Assembly (NCBI GenBank): GCA_003331605.1
Contig: QOPD01000002.1
Coordinates: 54,188 to 118,187, forward strand
Direction of reading: 5' to 3'
DNA: 64,000 nt
From: SAR86 cluster bacterium
GTDB lineage: Bacteria; Pseudomonadota; Gammaproteobacteria; Magnimaribacterales; TMED112
Below are positions 42,791 to 52,506 of this stretch, in pieces. The notes under the pieces are model-generated. The model was not told the DNA's origin and searched no databases. It saw only the letters and a program-made list of their open reading frames with translations. Made by a program: the position numbers and the translations under genes. Numbering within the stretch: position 1 is the first letter of the stretch; the number at the start of each line of letters is the position of its first letter.

Positions 42791-44658
42791 TTAGCTTTAA
42801 CTTCCTGAATATACTTTTCAATTATTGCCTCTAGCACTGTTAGAGGCAATGATCCATTCATAAGCACATGGTGATGAAAATCTTTAATATCGTAAAGGTC
42901 GCCAAGTTCATTTTTAGCTTTCTCTCTCAGCTCTAGAATTTTAATCCTACCAATCATATAGGCGCAGGCTTGCCCCGGCCAAACAATATATCTTTCTATT
43001 TCGGATGTAGCCTCACTTTCTTCAGATCCAACATTTTCCATCATATATTTAATTGCCTCTTCTCTTGTCCACTTCTTATAGTGAATTCCAGTATCAACAA
43101 CTAGCCTTACTGCTCTAAATAGTTCTGATTGCAGAGAACCTATCATTTCATATGGATCATTAATTAAATCTGCTTCAATGGCTAATCTTTCGGCATATAA
43201 TGCCCAACCTTCACCAAAGGCTGAAGTTCTATAACCTAGTTTTTTCCAAATAGTTTGATTTTGATTTTCTTGATTTATGGCATTTTGAAAGTGATGTCCC
43301 GGTATAGCTTCATGAAAAGATAGAGCTGGCATCCCAAATGTTTTGGTTGCTTTAATATCGTAGAGGTTTGCATAAAAGACCCCTGGTCTAGAGCCATCCA
43401 ACGCAGGCGATTGATAGTATCCTCCTGCAGCACTCGCTTCAGCATATTCAGGTATTCTTTTAACTATTACCTCAGCTTTTGGTAATTGATAAAAATAGCT
43501 GTCCATCTCCGTTAAAGCATTTTGTTGTATTTCTGTATACTTTTCTATAATTTGTCTTCTGCCATTATCTGAATCTTCAAAAAGAAATCTTGGGTCGTTA
43601 TTCAACTGATCATATAAAATTGGTAAAGGTTGTGTTGTATCGTAACCCTCCTTTTCAAAAATTTTAATAATCTCAGCTTGAATTTCTTTAACAAGTTTTA
43701 AGCCAATATTATGAATTTCTTCAGGTGAGTAGTTTGTGGTGGTATAAATCTTTAATCGATGTTTATAAAAATCATCACCATTGGGCAATCCCCATACACC
43801 ATCCATAGCACGTGCATTCAACAGTTGCTCATTCATAACTGACGCTAGATTTTGATAGCTTTTAATAAATGAATTTGAAAGTGCATCCTTAAGTTCATTC
43901 ATATAAAGCTCTTTTAGCCCATTATCTATTTCCACTGTTGCAATTTTTTCATTAAGATTTTTATAGATTGGATTATCAATTATCTCGAATGATGCAAGCG
44001 TATCTATTTGATTTTTAGCTTTTTCGTAAACAAATTTTGGTGAATAAATTCCTTTTTCCCCTCTTTCTATCAAGAAAAGGATAGAATCATCAATTACATT
44101 ATCTATTGTGGATACTCTGTGAATATAGTCTTTAATAGATTTTTCATCTGTAATTTTATGAGTATCTGTTAGAAACTCTACGAGACTCAAATGTAAGCCA
44201 AAAAATTGTGAAAGAGGATTGAAGTGATGTTGAAATGATTCGAAACTTACTTTTTGGTTTTTGAGACTGAATTTTGCTATCTGTAGATTGTATTTTTCCT
44301 CTTGCATTTTGTTTTCATCAAATTTTTCAAGAGTGCTGAGGCGTGAGGTGGTCTCTTCATAACTACTTTGGGCACTTTGCTGACTGTAATCGTCCCATTT
44401 GGAATTATGCCCAGTAAATGCATCAAGTTCACCAAGCCCCATGTAGCTAAGTGTTTCTGGGCTCGATAGTATGTCTTCCATAAGTATACGATCTAGAAAT
44501 CTATCTAGTTGATTTGTTGGACTTGCTCCCCATTCGCCAAGTTTGTTTTCGAGCATTTTCGTTGCAAAAAAATTGGGGTTAAACGAAAGTATTACTAACA
44601 AAGCAACGAGCAATGATCCCAGTAAAAAGCCACCAATTGTTGTAAAAAATTTAATCAT
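42787..44658 (-). CDS. DUF885 family membrane-anchored putative metallopeptidase
   Basis: 623 aa; N-terminal [14 protein letters not shown] motif and downstream [12 protein letters not shown], hallmark of DUF885. Confidence 0.88.
   Translation of the reverse strand: MIKFFTTIGGFLLGSLLVALLVILSFNPNFFATKMLENKLGEWGASPTNQLDRFLDRILMEDILSSPETLSYMGLGELDAFTGHNSKWDDYSQQSAQSSYEETTSRLSTLEKFDENKMQEEKYNLQIAKFSLKNQKVSFESFQHHFNPLSQFFGLHLSLVEFLTDTHKITDEKSIKDYIHRVSTIDNVIDDSILFLIERGEKGIYSPKFVYEKAKNQIDTLASFEIIDNPIYKNLNEKIATVEIDNGLKELYMNELKDALSNSFIKSYQNLASVMNEQLLNARAMDGVWGLPNGDDFYKHRLKIYTTTNYSPEEIHNIGLKLVKEIQAEIIKIFEKEGYDTTQPLPILYDQLNNDPRFLFEDSDNGRRQIIEKYTEIQQNALTEMDSYFYQLPKAEVIVKRIPEYAEASAAGGYYQSPALDGSRPGVFYANLYDIKATKTFGMPALSFHEAIPGHHFQNAINQENQNQTIWKKLGYRTSAFGEGWALYAERLAIEADLINDPYEMIGSLQSELFRAVRLVVDTGIHYKKWTREEAIKYMMENVGSEESEATSEIERYIVWPGQACAYMIGRIKILELREKAKNELGDLYDIKDFHHHVLMNGSLPLTVLEAIIEKYIQEVKAN
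42824..42850. other. Perfect 10-bp inverted repeat (hairpin) inside the 3' end of the DUF885 CDS, just beyond the recA stop
   Basis: ATTGCCTCTA-GCACTGT-TAGAGGCAAT, 10/10 complementary with 7-nt loop. Confidence 0.75.
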
Positions 44659-45930
44659 TCAACTGTTTGATTCAATAATTTTTTTAATTTCATCGGCTGA
44701 GCACTCAGTCTTCTGACCCAGAACCCGATCGTTAAACTCATATTTATTGCTATTAAAATTATTAGGACTTATAACAACTGAATATGGAATTCCCAATAAT
44801 TCATTTTCAGAGAATTTGATACCAGCTCTTATCTCACGATCATCAAGCACAACATCAATTTTATATTTCTTCATCAGTTTGTATAAGGTTAAAGAAGCAT
44901 CCATAACCTCAGGTTTCTTTGGATCTAAGCAAATAATATTAAGCTGGAAGGGTGTAATTTTTTTTGGCCACAACATTCCCATTTCTTTATAGTTTTGTTC
45001 AATTGCAGCAGCAACAATCCTAGAGATGCCTATCCCATAACACCCCATTGAAAGTGTTACCTCTTCTCCTTGATCATTCTTTAATTTTACGTCCATTTTT
45101 TCAGAGTATTTTTGTCCAAGTTGGAAAATATGACCTACTTCAATCCCTCTTTTTAATTGTAATTTTCCTTTTCCATCTGGTGAGGGCTTCCCTTCAAGCT
45201 CTGATGGGTCCTTATCGAAATCTAAAATTTCAACATTTGCAGCAAAATCACTCTCATCGCTTATAGCTAGGAGATCTTCTCCAGAGTCTGCCAAAATATG
45301 AAACTCTTCACTTACATCTCCTCCAATATTGCCAGCATCAGCCTTAACAACCCTGTAATTTAGCCCTAAATCATTAAAGATATTTACATAAGCGTCTTTC
45401 ATAACGTCGTAACTTTTTTGTAGACCCTCTGCACCCAGATCGAAACTATAAGCATCTTTCATAGTAAATTCTCTTGCTCTCATGACTCCAAATCGTGGCC
45501 TTATTTCATCTCTAAATTTTGTTTGAATTTGGTATAAATTGATTGGAAGATCTTTATAACTTATCGGGTAAGATCTAAAAATATCACAAACAACTTCCTC
45601 ATGAGTGGGCCCTAAAACGAATTCTCTATCCGATCTATCGTTAAATTTAAGCAATTCTTTTCCATATTCATCAAACCTTTTGGATTCTTTCCATAAATCT
45701 GAAGGCTGCACCATTGGCATTAATATTTCTTGAGCACCAGCTTTATTCATATTTTCTCTTACAACATCTTCAACTTTTCTTAATATTTTTAGTCCAAAGG
45801 GAAGCCAATTATAAATGCCAGCGGCTGTTTTCTTAATCATGCCAGCCCTAAGCATCAACTTATGACTTATAAGCTCAGCATCAGAGGGATCTTCTCTGCT
45901 TGTAGGGACGAATATTTTTGAGAAATACAC
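44659..45930 (-). CDS. proS: Prolyl-tRNA synthetase, short form lacking the INS editing domain
   Basis: MYFSKIFVPTSREDPSDAELISHKLMLRAGMIKKTAAGIYNWLPFG; RPRFGVMRAREFTMKDAYSFD; 423 aa. Confidence 0.96.
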   Translation of the reverse strand: MYFSKIFVPTSREDPSDAELISHKLMLRAGMIKKTAAGIYNWLPFGLKILRKVEDVVRENMNKAGAQEILMPMVQPSDLWKESKRFDEYGKELLKFNDRSDREFVLGPTHEEVVCDIFRSYPISYKDLPINLYQIQTKFRDEIRPRFGVMRAREFTMKDAYSFDLGAEGLQKSYDVMKDAYVNIFNDLGLNYRVVKADAGNIGGDVSEEFHILADSGEDLLAISDESDFAANVEILDFDKDPSELEGKPSPDGKGKLQLKRGIEVGHIFQLGQKYSEKMDVKLKNDQGEEVTLSMGCYGIGISRIVAAAIEQNYKEMGMLWPKKITPFQLNIICLDPKKPEVMDASLTLYKLMKKYKIDVVLDDREIRAGIKFSENELLGIPYSVVISPNNFNSNKYEFNDRVLGQKTECSADEIKKIIESNS

Positions 45931-45972
45931 TATAATCTCCTCTTTTAATTATATGGTAGTTTAATTAGGAAT

Positions 45973-46218
45973 ATGCCCATTTACGAGTATTACTGCGAAG
46001 TATGTCAATCAAAGTTTGAAGTGATTCAAAAAATTTTAGATCAACCATTGGGAAAATGCTTAAAGTGTAAGAAGTCAAAAAAATTAGTAAAATTAGTGTC
46101 TGCACCGGGATTTAGGTTCAAAGGCTCAGGTTGGTACGAAACTGATTTTAAAGTTGGGGCTAAAAAAAATATTCACGGAGAAGAAAAAAAAGCTAAAAGT
46201 AAAAAAGATGAGAACTAA
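45973..46218 (+). CDS. FmdB family zinc-ribbon protein
   Basis: MPIYEYYCEVCQSKFE and CLKCKKSKK zinc ribbon; upstream of aspS. Confidence 0.9.
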   Translation: MPIYEYYCEVCQSKFEVIQKILDQPLGKCLKCKKSKKLVKLVSAPGFRFKGSGWYETDFKVGAKKNIHGEEKKAKSKKDEN

Positions 46219-47968
46219 TTATTGTGGAGAAATAACAAAAAAACTTCTTGGTGAAGAAGTCACTGTTTGCGGTTGGGTGCATAGAAGAAGAGACCATGGT
46301 GGTGTGATTTTTTTAGATCTCAGAGATACAACTGGGATTGTTCAGCTAGTTATTAACCCAGATGCTGGAGAGAGTTTTAAAATTGCTGAAGATGTTAGAG
46401 GGGAGTATGTCTTGAAGGCAACTGCAAAAGTAGATCCTAGACCAGAAGACAGTACTAATAAAGATTTAAATACAGGAGAAATAGAGCTTAATGTCAAAGA
46501 CTTAGAAATTTTAAATGTAGCAGAGACCCCAGCTTTTCCTCTTGATCAGTCATCCGAGGTTGGAGAGGATGTGCGTCTGAAGAATAGGACGTTAGACCTT
46601 AGAAGACCTGAAATGCAAAAAAATATCAGAACAAAAGCGTTGCTCACTAAAGCAATTCGTGATTATTTAGAAAGCAATAGGTTTCTTGATATTGAAACCC
46701 CAATTTTAACTAAAGCTACTCCAGAAGGTGCTAGAGATTATCTCGTGCCAAGCAGAACCAATGTTGGGAAATTCTTTGCTCTTCCTCAATCACCACAATT
46801 GTTTAAACAAATGCTAATGATCTCAGGCTTTGACAGATATTATCAGATTGCTAGATGCTTCCGAGATGAAGACCTGCGCGCAGATAGACAGCCTGAATTT
46901 TCTCAGGTTGATATCGAAGCATCATTTGTTGAGGAGAATGATGTAATGAGTTTTTCTGAGGAAATGATAAAGAAATGTTTTAAAGATATTCTGGGTTTAG
47001 ATTTAGGCAAAATAAATAAGATTACATGGGAAGAAGCCATGGAAACTTATGGAAGCGATAAGCCAGATCTTAGGAATCCCCTCAAATTAATAGAAGTCAG
47101 TGAATTATTTACCAAAGAGGAATTTAAAGTATTTTCTGATCCAGCAAATGACTCTAACTCTCGTATTGCTGCTCTTGTCATTCAAAATGGTAGCTCAATT
47201 GGCCGAGGGCAAATTGATAGATACACAGATTTTGTAAAAGATTTTGGTGCAAAGGGCCTAGCTTACATTAAAGTAGAGGAAGATAAGATTGATGGGCTTT
47301 CATCACCGATACTAAAATACCTTTCTGAAGAATGCTTAGAATCGGTATTTTCAACTCTTAATTTATCTAAAGATGATTTAGTTTTCTTTGGTGCAGGAAA
47401 GAAAAAGACCGTAAATGATTACATGAGTAGACTAATGACTAAGATTGGTGATGACGCAAAACTTCTGGATGACGACTTCAAAGCATGCTGGGTAACAGAA
47501 TTTCCAATGTTTGAAGAAGATAGCGATAAAAATTTGACTTCATTACACCATCCTTTTACCAGCCCTAGTATAGATAATGTCGGTGAGTTGGATAATATTG
47601 ATCCACTAAATCTTAATTCCAGGGCATATGATTTAGTAATTAATGGAATTGAGATTGGTGGAGGGTCTATTCGTATCCACGATCAAAGCATCCAAGACAA
47701 AGTATTTAAATTACTAGGTCTAGATGAAAAAGAAGTTGAGGAAAAATTTGGATTCTTTTTAAAAACACTTTCAACTGGATGCCCCCCTCACGGAGGTATC
47801 GCATTTGGACTTGATAGGCTTGCAATGATTATGGTGGGAGCTAGTTCTATAAGAGATGTAATTGCTTTCCCAAAAACACAATCTGCTCTTTGTCTTCTTA
47901 CTGAGGCGCCTGACAATGTTTCTGGTGAGAATTTAGATGAATTAAATATATCTTTAAAGGAGGAATAG
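46208..47968 (+). CDS. aspS: Aspartyl-tRNA synthetase
   Basis: VCGWVHRRRDHGGVIFLDLRD; FRDEDLRADRQPEFSQVDIE; GIAFGLDRLAMIM; ATG at 46208 preferred over ORF start 46154. Confidence 0.98.
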   Translation: MRTNYCGEITKKLLGEEVTVCGWVHRRRDHGGVIFLDLRDTTGIVQLVINPDAGESFKIAEDVRGEYVLKATAKVDPRPEDSTNKDLNTGEIELNVKDLEILNVAETPAFPLDQSSEVGEDVRLKNRTLDLRRPEMQKNIRTKALLTKAIRDYLESNRFLDIETPILTKATPEGARDYLVPSRTNVGKFFALPQSPQLFKQMLMISGFDRYYQIARCFRDEDLRADRQPEFSQVDIEASFVEENDVMSFSEEMIKKCFKDILGLDLGKINKITWEEAMETYGSDKPDLRNPLKLIEVSELFTKEEFKVFSDPANDSNSRIAALVIQNGSSIGRGQIDRYTDFVKDFGAKGLAYIKVEEDKIDGLSSPILKYLSEECLESVFSTLNLSKDDLVFFGAGKKKTVNDYMSRLMTKIGDDAKLLDDDFKACWVTEFPMFEEDSDKNLTSLHHPFTSPSIDNVGELDNIDPLNLNSRAYDLVINGIEIGGGSIRIHDQSIQDKVFKLLGLDEKEVEEKFGFFLKTLSTGCPPHGGIAFGLDRLAMIMVGASSIRDVIAFPKTQSALCLLTEAPDNVSGENLDELNISLKEE

Positions 47969-48705
47969 TGGCAGGTCATTCCAAGTGGGCAAATATAAAA
48001 CATAGAAAAGCACGACAAGATGCAAAAAGAGGAGCTGTCTTTACCAAGATCATTAGGGAATTAACTGTCGCAGCCAAAGATGGAGGAGGAATCATTGAGG
48101 ACAATCCAAGGTTGAGGCTGGCTTACGATAAAGCTCTTTCTGCAAACATGACAAAAGACACAATTAACAGAGCAATACAGAGAGGTGCAGGCGGGCAAGA
48201 AGGCCAAAATCTTGAGGAAGTTTTATATGAGGGCTATGCTCCGGGAGGGGTTGCAGTTTTAGTAAAAACACTCACTGATAATAAAAACAGAACTGTTTCA
48301 GAAGTCAGGCATGCCTTTTCAAAATATGGAGGCAATTTAGGAACTTCAGGGTCAGTAGCATATTTATTTGAAGCTAAAGGTAAGTTGTTAGTAAATGCAA
48401 CTTTAGAGAATGAGTCATTGTATGAACTCGTGGTTGAAAATGGTGCTGACGATCTTGATCAAGTTAGCAATGAGCAGATAGAGATTGTGTGTCAGCCCAA
48501 AGATGTATCAAGTTTAAAAAGAGTGCTGGAAGAATCTGAATTTAAAGTTGAAGCATCTGAAATTGTCATGGAGGCTGACAATTCAATAAGTCTTGATCCA
48601 GAACAATCCGAAAAAAACATGAAACTTACCGATGCTCTAGAAGATCTCGATGATGTTCAAGAAGTCTTTACAAATGCAGATTTAGATGCTTCAGTATTTG
48701 AATAA
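47968..48705 (+). CDS. yebC: YebC/PmpR-family protein
   Basis: MAGHSKWANIKHRKARQDAKRGAVFTKIIREL; GTG start overlapping the aspS stop. Confidence 0.98.
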   Translation: MAGHSKWANIKHRKARQDAKRGAVFTKIIRELTVAAKDGGGIIEDNPRLRLAYDKALSANMTKDTINRAIQRGAGGQEGQNLEEVLYEGYAPGGVAVLVKTLTDNKNRTVSEVRHAFSKYGGNLGTSGSVAYLFEAKGKLLVNATLENESLYELVVENGADDLDQVSNEQIEIVCQPKDVSSLKRVLEESEFKVEASEIVMEADNSISLDPEQSEKNMKLTDALEDLDDVQEVFTNADLDASVFE

Positions 48706-49112
48706 TGACAATTAATCAGCGAAAAAAAGGGCATGACTTTGAAAGAAAGATTTCAAGGATGCTCCAAGATGATCTAGGGCTGAAAAAACCAGTTCGTAGA
48801 ATTCTCTCCCAATATCAAGAAAAAGATCATCCTGATTTAAAAATTGGAAGGTGGAATTTAGAATGCAAAGCCTACAAGAAGGGTTTTGAACCTGCGGCTG
48901 CATGGTGGGCACAAGTAGTTGGTGTGACTAGAGAGCATGAATTCCCAGCTTTGATTTATAAATTTGATAACAAACCAATTAGGGTAAGAGTAAGGGTCTC
49001 AGAATTAAACCCAAACCTTACAGATTCACTTAAAGTTGTTGACCTTAATTGGGAAAGCTTCTGCTATCTATTAGAGACAATGTATGTGGAAGATCTTAGG
49101 AGCCATCTTTAA
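48705..49112 (+). CDS. Small PD-(D/E)XK nuclease, putative Hjc/phage-type Holliday junction resolvase
   Basis: 135 aa; KKGHDFERKISRML (KGxxFER), HPDLKIGRWNLECKAYKKG (PD...ExK), then helix with WWAQV; located where ruvC normally follows yebC. Confidence 0.68.
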   Translation: MTINQRKKGHDFERKISRMLQDDLGLKKPVRRILSQYQEKDHPDLKIGRWNLECKAYKKGFEPAAAWWAQVVGVTREHEFPALIYKFDNKPIRVRVRVSELNPNLTDSLKVVDLNWESFCYLLETMYVEDLRSHL

Positions 49113-49762
49113 TGAATTTAGAGATTTTTGATTTATTGAGTAATGCTTCTTTACCAGTACAAATTATACTTTTGATATTAGTCGTAGCTTCAGTATTGTC
49201 CTGGATTTTAATTTTTGAAAAGTTTTTTACTTTAAGCAAAGCTACAAAAAATTCTCATGAGATAGAGGACCAATTCTGGGAAGGAGAGAGTGTAGAGAAA
49301 CTATATATTGATCTAAAAGAAAAAGATTTAATTGAGCTTGAAACTTCAGAGCTTGTTTTACTAACTGTGCATGAAGAACTTAAAGGCAAAAGTACAAAAA
49401 AAACAGAGGAATTAGAATCAGTAGAGCGTCTTGTGCGTGTTGTGATAAATAGGGAAGAGGAAAGGTTATCAAAAAACTTATCGCTTCTAGCTACTATTAG
49501 CTCAAGTGCCCCGTACATTGGCTTGCTTGGCACGGTCATTGGAATAATCAATGCCTTTGCCGGCCTATCGACAACAGCACAGTTAACATTAAGCTCAGTT
49601 GCACCTGGTATTTCAGAAGCTCTAGTGGCAACTGCAGTGGGTTTGCTAGCTGCGATACCTGCCTTAATTGGTTACAATCAGTTAACCAGAAAGTTAGAAA
49701 ATATTCTCAATGGATCTTTGGCTTTTGCGGAAGAGCTTATAGCTAAGTCACTCAGAAATTAA
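49112..49762 (+). CDS. tolQ: Tol-Pal system protein TolQ
   Basis: APYIGLLGTVIGIINAFAGL and EALVATAVGLLAAIPALIGYN MotA/TolQ/ExbB signatures. Confidence 0.96.
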   Translation: MNLEIFDLLSNASLPVQIILLILVVASVLSWILIFEKFFTLSKATKNSHEIEDQFWEGESVEKLYIDLKEKDLIELETSELVLLTVHEELKGKSTKKTEELESVERLVRVVINREEERLSKNLSLLATISSSAPYIGLLGTVIGIINAFAGLSTTAQLTLSSVAPGISEALVATAVGLLAAIPALIGYNQLTRKLENILNGSLAFAEELIAKSLRN

Positions 49763-49764
49763 AC

Positions 49765-50187
49765 ATGCTTCTTGGAAATAGACTTCAAGGCAAAAAGAAA
49801 ATTATTAATGAGATCAACGTTGTTCCATATGTTGATGTTATGTTGGTGCTTTTGGTGATATTTATGGTTGTGACACCTTTAGCAGTTCAAGGACTTGATA
49901 TAAATTTACCCAAAACTGAAGCAAAAGAAATTGAGCTAGAAAACACTTTACCTTTTGTAATTGATGTAAGTGAAGATGGTTATTATTTCATTGAAGAAGA
50001 TAATGAGGTTGTTCAAGTTTCTATTGGTTTTCTTGAGGATAGATTTAGTCGTGTCATAGCACTAAACCCTGAAGTAGAGGTGATAATAAGGGGAGATGGA
50101 GCTGCTGATTATCAATCAATTGCTGAATTGCTTGCTGTACTGCAATCAAGTGGAGCAAATAATTTCTCTTTAGCTACACAACCATGA
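49765..50187 (+). CDS. tolR: Tol-Pal system protein TolR
   Basis: INEINVVPYVDVMLVLLVIFMVVTPL. Confidence 0.95.
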   Translation: MLLGNRLQGKKKIINEINVVPYVDVMLVLLVIFMVVTPLAVQGLDINLPKTEAKEIELENTLPFVIDVSEDGYYFIEEDNEVVQVSIGFLEDRFSRVIALNPEVEVIIRGDGAADYQSIAELLAVLQSSGANNFSLATQP

Positions 50188-50762
50188 TTAGATGGCTTAC
50201 CGCAATTATTTTCTCACTACTAATCCATGCATTCATCATTTTTTTTTATAACTTTTTTCAGAATTACGACCTAAATATCAAAGAAAGAAAAGTTACTGGC
50301 GTAAAATTTTTACCAGCTGAAATAAAACAAGAAATTAAGGAAATCCAGAGAAAACCAATCGAACCAAAGATTGTTGAATCTAAAGCAACACAACCGGCAA
50401 TTGTTAAGCAAAAAAATGATTTTTCAAGCTACATTAATGAGGAGCTGCTTATGGAGGTGGATCAAGAAAATATGGATTTGGTCGAAGAAATAAGTTTCAA
50501 AGTCATCAATGATCTTCAAAACATATGGATTGAGCCAAAAAATTTACCCTTAGATGTTTATGCAGATTTCAGTTTGGAAGTAGACCGGCTAGGTAATATT
50601 ATTTCATTTAAACTCATGAGGTCCAGTGGCATAGGCGCTTTTGATAGGGCTGCGCAAAATGCAATCCGAAAATACAAGAAAATCAAATACATTACTGAAA
50701 TTGATGAATCATTGTATTCAACATACTTTGAGAAATTTACAATAAGATTTATACCTAAATGA
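50184..50762 (+). CDS. tolA: Tol-Pal system protein TolA, short
   Basis: N-terminal TM, brief charged linker, C-terminal TonB/TolA-like domain; tolR-tolA-tolB order. Confidence 0.85.
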   Translation: MIRWLTAIIFSLLIHAFIIFFYNFFQNYDLNIKERKVTGVKFLPAEIKQEIKEIQRKPIEPKIVESKATQPAIVKQKNDFSSYINEELLMEVDQENMDLVEEISFKVINDLQNIWIEPKNLPLDVYADFSLEVDRLGNIISFKLMRSSGIGAFDRAAQNAIRKYKKIKYITEIDESLYSTYFEKFTIRFIPK

Positions 50763-52012
50763 AAAAACTATTTTTACTATTAATTGTTGTTGGCAATCTT
50801 TATGCCGACTTAGTTTTAGAGATTACGCAGGGTTCAGAACAGCCAGTTAGACTTGCACTTATTGAAATTGGTGGACCTACCTATGAGGGAAATGAGGTCA
50901 TAGAAATTGTAAGAAACGATCTTTTAAGAACTGGTGAATTTGATGTGCTAACAAGCGATCAGTTACTTTCCATTCCTGCTTCAGAGGAAGATGTCATTCA
51001 AAGAGACTGGCTATTACTTGAAGTTGATGCAATTATTTTTATGAACATTCAGCAAGAACAAGGAGCATTGGATGTTGAATATTCTTTTTTTGATATTGGC
51101 TATAAAGAGTCAGTTGAGAAAAGAAAGGTTTTAGGCTTACCTGACAGCGTTAGGCAAACGAGTCACTATGTCTCAGATGGGATATATAAATTTTTCTATG
51201 GGATCGAAGGAGTGTCTTCTACAAAATTAATGTATGTCGCCAAGAATTCAGACATTTACAGATTAATTGTAAGCGATGCAGATGGCTTTAATGAGCAAGT
51301 ATTGCTGAAATCAAATAGTTCCATTATTTCACCGGCTTGGTCAGCTGATGCAAAAGATATTGCTTATGTTTCATTTGAAAATAATAGAGCACAGGTGTTT
51401 ACTCAAAACCTAGAAAGTGGAGAGAGGGAATTGGTATTGAGTTCTAATGCTTCGGTAAGCTCACCTGCATGGTCACCAGACAAGAAGTTTCTTGCGTTTT
51501 CAACAACCAAAGACGGCAATTCTGAAATCTATTTAATCAACCTTACAAACAAAGAGCTAACAAGACTTACAGATAACACTGCCATAGATACAGAGCCTGC
51601 TTGGTCTAGAGATGGCAAGAATCTGTTATTTACATCAAACCGTGCTGGGTCCCCACAAATCTATCAAGTTAATATAAGGAACAAATTAAAAAGAAGGATT
51701 ACCACCATTGGAAGCTACAATGCTAGAGCATCCTACCTAAATCAAGATGAAATAGTGTTTGTCCATAGAGGAGAGTCTGATTTTAATATCGCCAAGATGA
51801 ACCTTAATACAAGATCACTGGATATTTTAACCAGCACTAAGTTCGATGAAAGTCCCTGTATTGCTCCGAATGGAAATGTTGTTATCTATTCAACTAAAGA
51901 CGGAAATTTATCTTACTTGGCTGGTGTAAATATAAGTAGCAGGGTAAAATTTAAACTTCCAGCATTGTATGGAGAATTAAAGGAGCCAGCATGGTCTCCG
52001 TATTTAAGATAA
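50759..52012 (+). CDS. tolB: Tol-Pal system beta propeller TolB
   Basis: Repeated SPAWSxDxKxLAF and EIYLINL propeller motifs. Confidence 0.96.
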   Translation: MKKLFLLLIVVGNLYADLVLEITQGSEQPVRLALIEIGGPTYEGNEVIEIVRNDLLRTGEFDVLTSDQLLSIPASEEDVIQRDWLLLEVDAIIFMNIQQEQGALDVEYSFFDIGYKESVEKRKVLGLPDSVRQTSHYVSDGIYKFFYGIEGVSSTKLMYVAKNSDIYRLIVSDADGFNEQVLLKSNSSIISPAWSADAKDIAYVSFENNRAQVFTQNLESGERELVLSSNASVSSPAWSPDKKFLAFSTTKDGNSEIYLINLTNKELTRLTDNTAIDTEPAWSRDGKNLLFTSNRAGSPQIYQVNIRNKLKRRITTIGSYNARASYLNQDEIVFVHRGESDFNIAKMNLNTRSLDILTSTKFDESPCIAPNGNVVIYSTKDGNLSYLAGVNISSRVKFKLPALYGELKEPAWSPYLR

Positions 52013-52014
52013 CT

Positions 52015-52506
52015 ATGAAAAAAATAATTTATTCTTTAATCGCTTTAGCGCTACTATTTTCTTGTTCATCAACTCAAGTTGAAAAAGTTTCACAACAAAA
52101 AACTACAACTGTAGATTTAACAGGCAACCAGGCTGCTCCTGGAGCAGTGTCGCGAGATAGTGTTGACCTTGGTGAGCCATACGTTCGAATTTATTTTGAT
52201 TATGACGAAGATAATTTGAGGGAAGATATGCTTTCAAATCTATTGGCTATTTCAAAGTTAATGAAAGAAAACTCATCCTATACACTTTTAGTTGAGGGTC
52301 ATGCAGATGAAAGAGGAACAAGAGAATACAACCTAGCACTGAGTGAGAGAAGAGCAAAATCAGTTGAAGATTTTTTGACAGCTTCTGGAGTGTCTCCATT
52401 CAATATAGAAGTAGTTGGGTACGGTGAAGAAAAACCAATTGATAATGCTTCCAATGAGAGTGCATGGTCAAAAAATAGAAGAGCTGAATTATTCTTTATT
52501 AGATAG
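52015..52506 (+). CDS. pal: Peptidoglycan-associated lipoprotein Pal
   Basis: Lipobox LFSC; OmpA-like VEGHADERGTREYNLALSERRAKSVEDFL; ATG at 52015. Confidence 0.96.
   Translation: MKKIIYSLIALALLFSCSSTQVEKVSQQKTTTVDLTGNQAAPGAVSRDSVDLGEPYVRIYFDYDEDNLREDMLSNLLAISKLMKENSSYTLLVEGHADERGTREYNLALSERRAKSVEDFLTASGVSPFNIEVVGYGEEKPIDNASNESAWSKNRRAELFFIR

Noticed and set aside
46154-46207. AspS N-terminal extension MGLKKIFTEKKKKLKVKK
   Set aside because: Out-of-frame read of fmdB; conserved AspRS starts MRTNYCG at 46208.
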